Positions 51,047 to 59,019 of a stretch of 64,000 nucleotides of DNA are shown piece by piece. The translations under genes and the position numbers were made by a program. How positions within the stretch are numbered: position 1 is the stretch's first letter; the number at the start of each line of letters is the position of its first letter. The notes under the pieces are model-generated. The model was not told where the DNA came from and ran no database searches. It saw only the letters and a program-made list of their open reading frames with translations. The DNA is from Labedaea rhizosphaerae. GTDB lineage: Bacteria > Actinomycetota > Actinomycetes > Mycobacteriales > Pseudonocardiaceae. The stretch lies in the NCBI RefSeq assembly GCF_004362825.1, contig NZ_SNXZ01000003.1, positions 1,122,367-1,186,366 on the forward strand, in the 5' to 3' direction.

Positions 51047-52474
51047 ATGACTACCGCGGTCCAGGCCACTCCGGTCGCCCCGCCACGGCGCGCCGCTCGC
51101 CCCCGCCCGTTCGCCGCCGTGCTCGCCGCGGTCGGCATCCCGATGTTCATGGTCACGCTGGACAACCTCGTGGTGACCAACGCCTTGCCGGTGATCAAGA
51201 GCGACATGCAGGCGTCGCTGTCGGACCTGCAGTGGGTCGTCAACGCCTACACGCTGGCGTTCGCCTCGCTGCTGCTCACCGCCTCGGCCATCGGCGACCG
51301 CATCGGCCGCCGGCGCACGTTCCTCGCGGGCATCGGCCTGTTCACCATCGCCTCGCTCGTGTGCGGGCTCGCCACCGAGCCGTGGCAGCTCATCACCGCG
51401 CGGGCGTTCCAGGGCCTCGGCGGCGCGATGGTGATGCCGCTGTCGCTGACCCTGCTCGCCGACGCGGTCCCCGCCCGGCTGCGCAACGCGGCGATCGGCA
51501 TCTGGGGTGGCATCAGCGGGCTCGGCGTCGCGGCCGGGCCGGTCGTCGGCGGCGCGGTCGCCGAGGGCCTGGACTGGCACTGGATCTTCTGGCTGAACGT
51601 GCCCGTCGGCATCGTCGCGATCCCGCTCGCGGCCTGGGCCCTGGGCGAGTCGCGGGGCAGCGCATCCCGGTTCGACCCACTGGGCCTGGTGCTGTCCTCG
51701 GGCGGCGTGCTCGCCGCCGTGTGGGGCATCGTGCACGGCGCCGACGACGGCTGGACCTCGGCGGAGGTGCTCGGCTCGCTGCTCGCCGGGGTGGTGCTGC
51801 TGGTCGCGTTCGTGCTGTGGGAGCGGCGGACGAGTTCGCCGATGCTGCCGATGGGCCTGTTCCGATCGCGCAGCTTCAGCCTGGTCAACGTCGCGTCGTT
51901 CACGTTCTCGCTCGGCGCGTTCGGCTCGGTGTTCCTGCTCGCGCAGTTCTTCCAGGTGGTGCAGGGGCTCAACCCGCTGCAGGCGGGACTGCGCACGATG
52001 CCGTGGACGATGGCGCCGATGGTGTTCGCGCCGCTCGCCGGGCTGCTCGTCGGCCGGGTCGGAGCCCGCACGCTGATCTCCCTCGGGCAGGGTTCGCTGG
52101 CCATCGCGTTGGGTTGGATCGCCCTGCGTGCCGGCGCCGACACGGCCTACGGCGACTTCGTGGTGCCGTTCCTGCTGGCCGGGGCGGGCATGGGCCTGGC
52201 CTTGACGCCGACGTCGGCGACCGTGCTGGGCAGCGTGCGCCCGGAGTCCACCGGCGTCGCGTCCGGCACCAACAACACGGTCCGCGAGATCGGCGTGGCC
52301 ATGGGCGTCGCGGTGCTCTCGTCGGTGTTCGCCGCGCACGGCAGCTACGTGAGCCCGCAGTCCTATGTGGACGGCCTGATCCCCGCCGTGTGGGTCGGCG
52401 CGGCCGTGGTCGGGGTCGGCGCGGTGCTCGCCCTGCTGCTGCCGGGCCGCCGCCACGTCGAGGTTCCCCAGTAG
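51047..52474 (+). CDS. MFS drug efflux transporter (DHA2 family, 14-TM type)
   Basis: 475 residues from ATG 51047. Motifs: PMFMVTLDNLVVTNALPVIKSDM in TM1, GDRIGRRRTFLAGIGLF (motif A), ARAFQGLGGAMVMPLSLTLLADAVP and GVAAGPVVGGAVAEGLDWHWIFWLNVPVG (motif C and loop), with about 14 TM helices overall. This is the EmrB/QacA type that expels drugs with proton exchange. Controlled by the divergent TetR gene. Confidence 0.94.
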   Translation: MTTAVQATPVAPPRRAARPRPFAAVLAAVGIPMFMVTLDNLVVTNALPVIKSDMQASLSDLQWVVNAYTLAFASLLLTASAIGDRIGRRRTFLAGIGLFTIASLVCGLATEPWQLITARAFQGLGGAMVMPLSLTLLADAVPARLRNAAIGIWGGISGLGVAAGPVVGGAVAEGLDWHWIFWLNVPVGIVAIPLAAWALGESRGSASRFDPLGLVLSSGGVLAAVWGIVHGADDGWTSAEVLGSLLAGVVLLVAFVLWERRTSSPMLPMGLFRSRSFSLVNVASFTFSLGAFGSVFLLAQFFQVVQGLNPLQAGLRTMPWTMAPMVFAPLAGLLVGRVGARTLISLGQGSLAIALGWIALRAGADTAYGDFVVPFLLAGAGMGLALTPTSATVLGSVRPESTGVASGTNNTVREIGVAMGVAVLSSVFAAHGSYVSPQSYVDGLIPAVWVGAAVVGVGAVLALLLPGRRHVEVPQ

Positions 52475-52481
52475 CCACAAC

Positions 52482-52514
52482 GCGAAAGGCCCCGCGCGAA
52501 GCGGGGCCTTTCGC
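52482..52514. terminator. Perfect hairpin terminator
   Basis: 14-bp perfect stem GCGAAAGGCCCCGC / GCGGGGCCTTTCGC with a 5-base loop, 7 bases after the MFS stop and just before the convergent globin gene's stop. Confidence 0.85.
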
Positions 52515-52525
52515 ATGCGCGGAAC

Positions 52526-52978
52526 TCAGCGAAGACCGTCCCAGGACCAGTGCGGCACCGCCAACCCGTCCGGCGGCCGCGTGTCGTGGTCCGGGTAGGC
52601 GGTGAACTCGACCACGGCCCACTCCATGTAGGCGCGCAGGGCGGCCCGGAACTCGGGGTCGGTGGGCAGGCCGGCGTCGTCGGCGGCGAGCACGAAGCAC
52701 TCGACGAACCGGCGGGCGAGATCGGTCATCTCCCCGTTGCCCGAGTGCATGGCGATCAGGCCCGTCTGGTCGCCGTGGCGCTCACGCGAGTAGAGCGGCG
52801 GGCCGCCCAGCACCTCGGCCCAGTACGCGGCGAGGCGTTCGACGTGCTGCGGGTGCTGGCCGGGGTGGGAGAACGGGTGGTTCAGCTCGGGATCGGCGAG
52901 GCAGCGGGCATGGTGGGCCGCGGCGAGGGCCAGGAACGCGGGCTCACCGCCGGCGAACTCGTACAACGTCGGGCGCAC
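52526..52978 (-). CDS. Truncated haemoglobin, group II (TrHbO-like)
   Basis: 150 residues from GTG 52978. Two-over-two globin pattern: TLYEFAGGEPAFLALAAAHHARCLADPELNHPFSH, VERLAAYWAEVLGGPPLYS, and the proximal His in AMHSGNG, followed by RRFVECFVLAADDAGLP and the H helix. Binds O2/NO and likely aids respiration or NO detoxification. Unremarkable neighbours. Confidence 0.9.
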   Translation of the reverse strand: MRPTLYEFAGGEPAFLALAAAHHARCLADPELNHPFSHPGQHPQHVERLAAYWAEVLGGPPLYSRERHGDQTGLIAMHSGNGEMTDLARRFVECFVLAADDAGLPTDPEFRAALRAYMEWAVVEFTAYPDHDTRPPDGLAVPHWSWDGLR

Positions 52979-52998
52979 GGGCCCAGCGTACGGCCGCG

Positions 52999-53826
52999 TC
53001 ACCGCTGGAAGCGATAGGTCTTGCTGTCGAAGGCGACGCAGATGCTGGGCGACATGACCACCACGCGCAGCGTCGCGTCGGCGTAGTCGAGACCCTCCAC
53101 TTCGAACTCGCCCCCGCAGCCGCTGCGCAGCGGCAGCTGACCCAGCGACGTGACGTGCCCGGTGACGTCGGAACCGCCGACCGGGGCGCTGAGCTCCACT
53201 TGCAGCAACGGTTTCGTGGTGCCGAACAGGCTGCCGTCGGGGTCGTCGGAGGAGCAGAGCAGTTGCGTGGCACCGACGAAGTCGCAGCCCTGGACGTCCC
53301 GCACCTGGTGGTCGAGGCGGATCGCCGACGCGTACGGCAGGTTCTGCGCGGGGTCGGTCGCGGCGACCCCGGGCATCGGGTAGACCAGCAGGCGGTCCAT
53401 GGTCCCGTACTCGCCGCCGACCAGCCACCGCGCGTCCGGCGAGACCGCGGCGAAGCTGTTGTTGTTGGCTTCCCACGATTCCAGCGCGTGCGTGTAGTTC
53501 GCCCACGTGCCGTCCGGTGCCTGGACCCGGAAGAGCTTCCCGCCGCGGTCGTCGCGCTGGTAGGGCTCGACGTACCAGCCCTGCGCGGCTCCGGGGTCGC
53601 CGACGTGGTTCCACCCTTGCGCCGACAGGTCGGCCGGCACGGTGGCGATGCCGGTGTAGCGGTACTCCGTGCTGCCACCGTGGGTCACCGTGGCGAGGCC
53701 CTGGCTCTCGTCCAGCGGGCGCGCGTAGTCGGAGCCGACCTCCGTCCACCCGGTGACCGCCCCGGCCGGGACCGGGATCGCCACGACCGCCACCATGACC
53801 GCGAGAACCGCCAGTGACCTGCGCAT
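52999..53826 (-). CDS. Secreted protein of unknown function
   Basis: 275 residues with a signal peptide (MRRSLAVLAVMVAVVAIPVPAGA). The mature part is beta-rich with repeated Gly-Trp and Tyr segments (VTGWTEVGSDYA, YRYTGIATVPADL, YVEPYQRDDRGGKLFRVQAPDGTWANYTH, DARWLVGGEYGTMDRLLVYPMPG), suggesting a small beta-propeller. Four cysteines (GCDFV, LLCSSD, SGCGGE, SICVAF) may pair. Family not recognised. Confidence 0.65.
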   Translation of the reverse strand: MRRSLAVLAVMVAVVAIPVPAGAVTGWTEVGSDYARPLDESQGLATVTHGGSTEYRYTGIATVPADLSAQGWNHVGDPGAAQGWYVEPYQRDDRGGKLFRVQAPDGTWANYTHALESWEANNNSFAAVSPDARWLVGGEYGTMDRLLVYPMPGVAATDPAQNLPYASAIRLDHQVRDVQGCDFVGATQLLCSSDDPDGSLFGTTKPLLQVELSAPVGGSDVTGHVTSLGQLPLRSGCGGEFEVEGLDYADATLRVVVMSPSICVAFDSKTYRFQR

Positions 53827-54167
53827 CCTTCGGTTCTAGCAACTCCGCACCGGCCTGGCCCACCCCCCGAATGAAGGGATTTCACGTTCGCGCTGGGAAC
53901 AATGCCCGGGCGTGCGGCGTTGAACAAATCGGTCGAGGGTGAACCCGGCTGATCCGGCGCCACTCCCCCGCGGCTCGATGACCGCGGGGTCGAGAATCGT
54001 GGCCGACGCCGATCGCCACTGACGGTACTTGCACACTGCCGCGGCGTGCCCTACGCTGACGGCGTCTGAACCCGTGTGGATGCCGGCGCTCAGCCCCCAT
54101 CGGGACTTCTTTCCCACATCAGCGACACATCGTCGCCGCATTCCCCCATACCTGAAGGAACAACACA
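53827..54167. other. Intergenic region upstream of the Rho paralogue
   Basis: 341 bases with no convincing gene. The end (GAAGGAACAACACAATG) gives the ribosome site of the Rho-like gene. The rest may hold its promoter and a leader; autogenous control is common for rho, but no clear attenuator is visible by eye. Confidence 0.4.
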
Positions 54168-55274
54168 ATGACCCAGTACACAGAGGACGGCGGCACGCAC
54201 GTCGCCGGGATCCTCGACATCCAGAACAACAAGGCCCGCTTGCGCACCGAAGGCTACCTGCCGAGCGAGAACGACCTGGCCGTGTCCATGAAACTGGTGC
54301 GCGACAACGGTTTGCGTCGTGGCGACGCCGTCACCGGCACCGCCGACCGCGAACTGCGCACGGTCGAGGCGGTCAACGGCCGCGAGCCGGGCCGCCGGCC
54401 GAACTTCACCGACCTGACCCCGCTCTACCCGACCGAGCGTCTGCGCCTGGAAACCGGCGCGCACGACCTGACCGCCCGCGTGACCGACCTGGTCATGCCG
54501 GTCGGCAAGGGGCAGCGGGCCCTGATCGTCGCCCCGCCCAAGGCGGGCAAGACGACGATCCTGCGCTCGATCGCCCACGGCATCGCGGTCAACCACCCGG
54601 AGTGCCACCTGATGCTGGTGCTGGTGGGCGAGCGCCCGGAAGAGGTCACCGACCTGTCCCGCGCCGTGCCCGCCGAGGTGATCGCCGCGACCTTCGACAC
54701 CGATCCACGCGATCACATCGCGTTGGCCGAACTGGCCATCGAACGCGCGAAACGCTTGGTGGAGCAGGGAAACGACGTGGTCGTGCTGCTCGACTCGCTG
54801 ACCCGCCTCGGCCGTGCCTACAACCTGGCCGCACCCACGTCGGGTCGCATCCTCACCGGTGGCATCGACTCCGGTGCGCTGACCCCGCCCAAGCGCTTCC
54901 TCGGCGCCGCACGCAACATCGAGGGCGGCGGCTCACTGACCATCTTCGCGACCGCGCTGGTCGAGACCGGCTCGGTCGGCGACACGCTGATCTTCGAGGA
55001 GTACAAGGGCACCAGCAACGCGGAGCTGCGCCTGGACCGCAAGATCGCGGGCAAGCGCGTGTACCCGGCGATCGACATCGCGCAATCGGGGACGCGCAAG
55101 GAAGAACTCCTGCTCAGCCGCGACGAGCAAGCGGTGGTGCGGGCCCTGCGCCGCAACCTGAACGGCCGCGAAGGCCCGCAAGCCATCGACATGCTGCTCG
55201 AAGGTCTGCGCAAGACCAGGAGCAACGCCGATTTCCTGGCCCAGTTCGCGCGCGCGACCCCCATGGCGGCCTGA
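54168..55274 (+). CDS. Short transcription termination factor Rho paralogue
   Basis: 368 residues; GAAGGA precedes the ATG. The RNA-binding OB-like region is present (HVAGILDIQNNKARLRTEGYLPSENDLAVS), then the RecA-type ATPase: Walker A APPKAGKTT (122-130), VLVGERPEEVTDLSR, VVVLLDSLTRLGRAYN, Q-loop GSLTIFATALVETGS and the R-loop EYKGTSNAELRLDRK, where E. coli-type Rho has KGTGNMEL. The helical Rho_N domain and the long polar insertion of the main actinomycete Rho (600+ residues) are missing. So this is probably a second, minimal Rho. It could back up Rho under inhibition or serve a phage- or cluster-specific role. Confidence 0.9.
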   Translation: MTQYTEDGGTHVAGILDIQNNKARLRTEGYLPSENDLAVSMKLVRDNGLRRGDAVTGTADRELRTVEAVNGREPGRRPNFTDLTPLYPTERLRLETGAHDLTARVTDLVMPVGKGQRALIVAPPKAGKTTILRSIAHGIAVNHPECHLMLVLVGERPEEVTDLSRAVPAEVIAATFDTDPRDHIALAELAIERAKRLVEQGNDVVVLLDSLTRLGRAYNLAAPTSGRILTGGIDSGALTPPKRFLGAARNIEGGGSLTIFATALVETGSVGDTLIFEEYKGTSNAELRLDRKIAGKRVYPAIDIAQSGTRKEELLLSRDEQAVVRALRRNLNGREGPQAIDMLLEGLRKTRSNADFLAQFARATPMAA

Positions 55275-55277
55275 GCC

Positions 55278-55667
55278 TCACCGCAACACGCGAACCATGA
55301 CCCCCAGCAGTGCGTCGGCGTCGAACAACCCGGCCTTGCGCGAGTCGTAGCTGCGCTCGGTGTTGTCGCCCAGCACGGCGAACCGCCCCGGCGGCACCAC
55401 AGCCGCGCCGAACGTCTCGCCGGGCAACGCGGCCACTCGTTTCACCAGCCAAGGCGGATCCCCCTCGAACGCGGGCAGCCCGGGTGGCGGCGCGAACACC
55501 ACCACCTGGTCGCGCCGCACCGCGTCCAGGGAAACCTTGCGCACCAACACCACCTGCCCCGACCGCAAGCCCGGTGCCATGCTGTCGCCGACCACCCGCA
55601 CCGCCACGAACCGGCGGCGCACGGCCAACACGGCACCCGCCAACAGCGCCAGCGGCAGCCACCTCAC
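55278..55667 (-). CDS. Type I (S26) signal peptidase of the Cys-rich peptide operon
   Basis: 129 residues, GTG in a GTGA overlap with the ABC transporter stop. One N-terminal TM helix (LPLALLAGAVLAV), then the catalytic pair: Ser29 in VVGDSMAPGL and Lys76 in LVKRVAALPGE; box E follows (FAVLGDNTERSYDSR). Much shorter than housekeeping LepB, as seen for dedicated peptidases. As last gene of the operon it should cut the exported peptide's leader, probably after the Ala-Gly-Ala before the first Cys. Confidence 0.9.
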   Translation of the reverse strand: MRWLPLALLAGAVLAVRRRFVAVRVVGDSMAPGLRSGQVVLVRKVSLDAVRRDQVVVFAPPPGLPAFEGDPPWLVKRVAALPGETFGAAVVPPGRFAVLGDNTERSYDSRKAGLFDADALLGVMVRVLR

Positions 55668-57487
55668 CGCGCGGCCTCGTACCCGGCGGCCTGCAACCGG
55701 AACAGCCGCGCGTACTCGCCGTCCGCGGCCAGCAGTTCGGCGTGGTCGCCCTGCTCGGCGATCCGGCCGTCCCGCAGCACCACGATCACGTCCGCCTCCC
55801 GGACGGTGCCCAGCCGGTGCGAGATCAGCACGCTGGTCGCCCCGGCCCGGTGCCGTCGCAGTCCACTTTGGATCTCGGCCTCCGCCTGCGCGTCCAGCCC
55901 GGAGCTCGGCTCGTCGAGGATGAGCAGGTCGCGCCGGTCACGCAGGTAGGTGCGGGCGAGCGCGAGCCGCTGCCACTGCCCGCCGGAGAGCAACGCACCC
56001 GCGGACTCGTCGTCCTTGAACGACTTCGACAGCATCGTGTCGTAGCCGTGCGGCAACTCCTCGACCACCGGTGCGATCCCGGCCCGCGTGGCCGCGGCGT
56101 GGATGCGCGGGCGGTCCGACATCGACGCCACGTCGCCGAGCCCGATGTTCTCCGCGGCGCTCAGCTCGTAGCTCATGTAGTCCTGGAACAGCACCCCGAT
56201 CCGGGCCCGCAGCTCGTCGACCGACACGTCCCGCAAGTCCTTGCCGTCCCAGGAAACCGAGCCGCGCGACGGGTCGTACAACCGGCACAGCAGCTTCACC
56301 AGCGTGCTCTTGCCCGCCCCGTTCAGCCCGACCAGCGCCACGGTCCGGCCGTGCGGGATGGTCAGGTCCACCCCGCGCAGCACCCAGTCCTGGTCCGGCG
56401 CGTAGCGGAACCACACGTCCCGCAGCGTGATCCCCTCGCGCAACGGCCCGATCGGCGCGGGCGCAGGCGCGACCGGCAGGTCGGAGCGGGTCGCGAGCAC
56501 CGCCCGGTAGTGGTCGTACATCAGCAACACGTGGTACGCCAACGAGATCCGCGCCACCAGCGAACCGAGTGTGCTCTGCATCCCGGTCATCGCCGCGACG
56601 AACGCGGAGATGCCGCCGACGCTGATCTCGCCGCGCACGGCGGCGCCGAGCGCCCACACCAGCGCCCCGCACAGCACGACCATCGACAGCAGGCCGAGAC
56701 CGAGCTGGGTGACGAGCTCCCGCCCGTCGACGCGGCGTTGCTGCGCGTCCGCGACCCGGCGCTCGCGCAACATCCGCTGCCGGAACAACTCCGACAAGCC
56801 GAGCAGCCGGAACTCCTTGGCCGCCGGGATGCTGGTCTGCAGCTGCGCGTAGAACTGCTCGCGGCGCTGGTGCGGGTTGATCGCCCACAACATGCCCGCG
56901 CGCTTGCGGCTCAACGCGATCTCCGCGACCAGCGCGGGCGCCAGGCCGACGAGCGCGACCCCGGCGACCACCGGGTTCACCGACACGAGCACGGCGACGA
57001 ACCCGGTCAACGTCAGCACGAGCTGCCCCGTGCCGAGGATGCCGTCCACGGCCTGGCTCGGGCTCGACCGGCCGGCGGTCTGGGCGAGCTGGAGCCGGTC
57101 GTGGAACGCCGGGTCCTCCAGCCGGGCCAGCCCGGACAGCCGCGCCGTGGCCAGGTACAGGTCGGACTGGGCACGCCGCCCGATCGCCCGCTCGACCTCG
57201 TTGTGCAGGTAGGTCGACAAGGCGGGCAGGACCGCGGCGGCGAGGCTCGCGAGCACGAGCCCCACGGCCGCGGGCGGGAACCCGTGGAGGTGACCGGACG
57301 TGAGCGCGTCCAGCAACGACTTCAGGAACCACACGGACGCGACGGGCAGAGCCGCGTTCGCCAGCGTCGTCGCCGTGTTCGCGGCCAGCCACCACGGGCA
57401 GGATCGGACCGCGAGCCGCAGCGCGGGGCCGATCCCGCTGACCGCGCGCAGCGAGCTCGCGACGCCGCCACCTTCGACGTGCTTCAC
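55664..57487 (-). CDS. ABC exporter (fused TM-ATPase) for the Cys-rich peptide
   Basis: 607 residues, GTG 57487 overlapping the MauD-like stop. Type I exporter: six TM helices in about residues 15-310 (PWWLAANTATTLANAALPVASVWFL and later pairs), then the ATPase with Walker A GLNGAGKSTLVKLL, signature LSGGQWQRLALART, Walker B LLILDEPSSGLD and H-loop LISHR. There is no N-terminal C39 peptidase, so leader removal is left to the signal peptidase encoded next. The substrate is inferred from the operon. Confidence 0.9.
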   Translation of the reverse strand: MKHVEGGGVASSLRAVSGIGPALRLAVRSCPWWLAANTATTLANAALPVASVWFLKSLLDALTSGHLHGFPPAAVGLVLASLAAAVLPALSTYLHNEVERAIGRRAQSDLYLATARLSGLARLEDPAFHDRLQLAQTAGRSSPSQAVDGILGTGQLVLTLTGFVAVLVSVNPVVAGVALVGLAPALVAEIALSRKRAGMLWAINPHQRREQFYAQLQTSIPAAKEFRLLGLSELFRQRMLRERRVADAQQRRVDGRELVTQLGLGLLSMVVLCGALVWALGAAVRGEISVGGISAFVAAMTGMQSTLGSLVARISLAYHVLLMYDHYRAVLATRSDLPVAPAPAPIGPLREGITLRDVWFRYAPDQDWVLRGVDLTIPHGRTVALVGLNGAGKSTLVKLLCRLYDPSRGSVSWDGKDLRDVSVDELRARIGVLFQDYMSYELSAAENIGLGDVASMSDRPRIHAAATRAGIAPVVEELPHGYDTMLSKSFKDDESAGALLSGGQWQRLALARTYLRDRRDLLILDEPSSGLDAQAEAEIQSGLRRHRAGATSVLISHRLGTVREADVIVVLRDGRIAEQGDHAELLAADGEYARLFRLQAAGYEAAR

Positions 57488-58032
57488 ACCTTGGCCGCGA
57501 TCGGCGGCAACGCGGCCAGGTCGGAGCCGCTGGCCGCGACCGTGCGGTCCGGCTCGACCACCGCGAACGCGGGGAAGCCGTGCAGGCCGATCGCCTTGGG
57601 CGCCGGGCCTTCCTCGACGTCGCGGATCACCCGCGCCACCGGGCCGAGCGCCTCGACGAACGAGGCGGCGGCCGCGTCGTCGTCACCGAGCACCATCGCG
57701 ACGACGCGCTCGCGCCCGCCCGGGTGCCTGCCCGCGTAGTCGACGAAGCCGGGCAGCTTCGCCTTGCACGGCGCGCACGACGTGGAGAACGCGGCGACCA
57801 GCGTCCGCCCGCTCTCCGCGGCGAAGGACACCGGTTCCCCGTCGGCGGTGACGGTCACGAAGTCGTCGACGGACTCGCCCGGCCGGCGCATCACCGCGCT
57901 GGGCCCGGGCGTGCCCATCTTGTCGAGGATCTCGGTGTGCTCGCGCAGCCGGCGGATCACGCCGAAGGTGAAGAGGAGGTTGACAAGGAAGAGCACGGCG
58001 AGAACGACGACCGCGGCCACCAGGACAGCCAT
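57484..58032 (-). CDS. MauD/TlpA-like membrane thioredoxin
   Basis: 182 residues from ATG 58032 (GAGGAG before it). One N-terminal TM helix (VLVAAVVVLAVLFLVNLLFTFGVI), a short linker, then a thioredoxin fold with the redox pair Cys86-Ala-Pro-Cys89 (FSTSCAPCKAKLPGF) and the cis-Pro region (GLHGFPAFAVVEPD). Matches MauD/TlpA-type redoxins; in methylamine dehydrogenase maturation MauD works with MauE to form disulfides in a small Cys-rich subunit. Here it should oxidise or isomerise disulfides of the ten-Cys peptide. Confidence 0.88.
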   Translation of the reverse strand: MAVLVAAVVVLAVLFLVNLLFTFGVIRRLREHTEILDKMGTPGPSAVMRRPGESVDDFVTVTADGEPVSFAAESGRTLVAAFSTSCAPCKAKLPGFVDYAGRHPGGRERVVAMVLGDDDAAAASFVEALGPVARVIRDVEEGPAPKAIGLHGFPAFAVVEPDRTVAASGSDLAALPPIAAKV

Positions 58033-58048
58033 TGCAGCTCCTCGGGGG

Positions 58049-58594
58049 TCAGCCCAGCTTGCGCATGGGCACGAACAAGTCGAACAAGACGTCGAGCCGG
58101 ATGGTGATGAAGCCGGCCACCGCGCCGGTGAGCGCGGCGAGCAACGCGCCCGCCGGGTGCACCTCGGCGCCCGGGCCAATGAGGATCGCGAGCACGGCGA
58201 CGGCGAGCAGGAAGGCGTTGCGCACCACGTGCACCGGACCCAATTCCCGTTCCGCGGAACCGAAACACGCGCACCGCGCGGCCGTGCGGTGGCGCAGCGC
58301 GAGCGTGATGCCCGCGGTGAACACGGCCAGCAGCACCGCGGCGAGCACGAGGGCGGCCACCGCGGGCGCTGCGGCACCGGTCGGCAACGCCCACGTCAGC
58401 CCGGCCACGACGAGCACCTCGGCCACGGTGATCATCGCGGCGACCGGCCCCACCCACCGGCCGGGCAAGCCCGGTAGCGGTCGCAACGACTCGGCGAACG
58501 CACGCTGGGCCGCGGCGCCACGGGTCTTGCTCGCCGCGGACACGGTGAACACCAGCCAGAGCAACGCCATCAGGCCGACCTGCAGGTAGGGCAT
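58049..58594 (-). CDS. MauE-like (DoxX-related) redox membrane protein
   Basis: 181 residues from ATG 58594 (GAGGAG, 7 bases). Four TM helices (YLQVGLMALLWLVFTVSAASK, VAAMITVAEVLVVAGLTWAL, VAALVLAAVLLAVFTAGITLAL, AFLLAVAVLAILIG). The Cys pair C108-A-C110 in RCACFGSAER is the MauE hallmark. In methylotrophs MauE is needed for disulfide-rich MauA. Here its partners are a MauD-like thioredoxin and a ten-Cys peptide, so it probably recycles oxidising equivalents across the membrane. Confidence 0.87.
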   Translation of the reverse strand: MPYLQVGLMALLWLVFTVSAASKTRGAAAQRAFAESLRPLPGLPGRWVGPVAAMITVAEVLVVAGLTWALPTGAAAPAVAALVLAAVLLAVFTAGITLALRHRTAARCACFGSAERELGPVHVVRNAFLLAVAVLAILIGPGAEVHPAGALLAALTGAVAGFITIRLDVLFDLFVPMRKLG

Positions 58595-58626
58595 GCGATC
58601 CGCTCCTCGGTGCGACGCATCCCGGA

Positions 58627-58658
58627 CGGGCACCGGCGGCGTGCGCCACTGGTGCCCG
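58627..58658 (-). terminator. Hairpin between peptide and mauE-like genes
   Basis: 8-bp perfect stem CGGGCACC / GGTGCCCG with a 16-base loop, between the peptide stop (58675) and the MauE-like start (58594). Such a partial terminator commonly lets a precursor gene be expressed far above its enzymes. Confidence 0.45.
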
Positions 58659-58674
58659 CCCCAGGAGCCGGGCG

Positions 58675-58845
58675 TCAGCCGCTACAGGTCCCGTAGCAGG
58701 TCGTCTTCGAGCAGTCGCAGTTGGCGCAGCACCAACGGCCGTTCGTCGCGCACCAGCAGTCGTTGCAGGCGCACGCGCCGGCCGAGGTCTTCGGCACGAC
58801 GGCGGCGACCAGCCGGTCAGCCAATCGGCTGAGTTTTCTGGTCAT
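58675..58845 (-). CDS. Cysteine-rich precursor peptide (56 aa, 10 Cys)
   Basis: From ATG 58845 (AAGGGA 8 bases before it). Leader of about 24 residues: amphipathic helix RKLSRLADRLVAAVVPKTSAGA ending in a signal-peptidase-like Ala-x-Ala. Core of about 32 residues with ten Cys spaced as CAC, DCWC, WCC, NCDC, TTC, GTC, plus Trp, Asn and Asp. Ten is an even number, so five disulfides are possible. A metal-binding role is also thinkable. The next genes supply oxidation (MauE/MauD-like), export and cleavage. I do not recognise it as any named bacteriocin. Confidence 0.75.
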   Translation of the reverse strand: MTRKLSRLADRLVAAVVPKTSAGACACNDCWCATNGRWCCANCDCSKTTCYGTCSG

Positions 58846-58892
58846 GACGATGTCCCTTCCCGAGCTGAGTGAGAAAGAAACAAACCGCCGGG

Positions 58893-58934
58893 CCCCGGCG
58901 TCGCCATGTTGGCGCCGGGGACTATTCCCGTCAA
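58893..58934 (-). promoter_or_regulatory. Candidate promoter and hairpin of the peptide operon
   Basis: On the minus strand TTGACG (58934-58929), 17 bases, then CAACAT (58911-58906) make a weak housekeeping-type promoter. An 8-bp stem (CCCCGGCG / CGCCGGGG, 58893-58920) overlaps it. AT-rich sequence lies further upstream (58960-59010). Moderate to weak evidence. Confidence 0.35.
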
Positions 58935-59019
58935 GGGTGGTCATCCGATCAGCGGTATCACCGAAAACGATCAATAGCAATTCGAAAAGCATTGGTACAC
59001 AACGATTTTGGCGTCCGGC

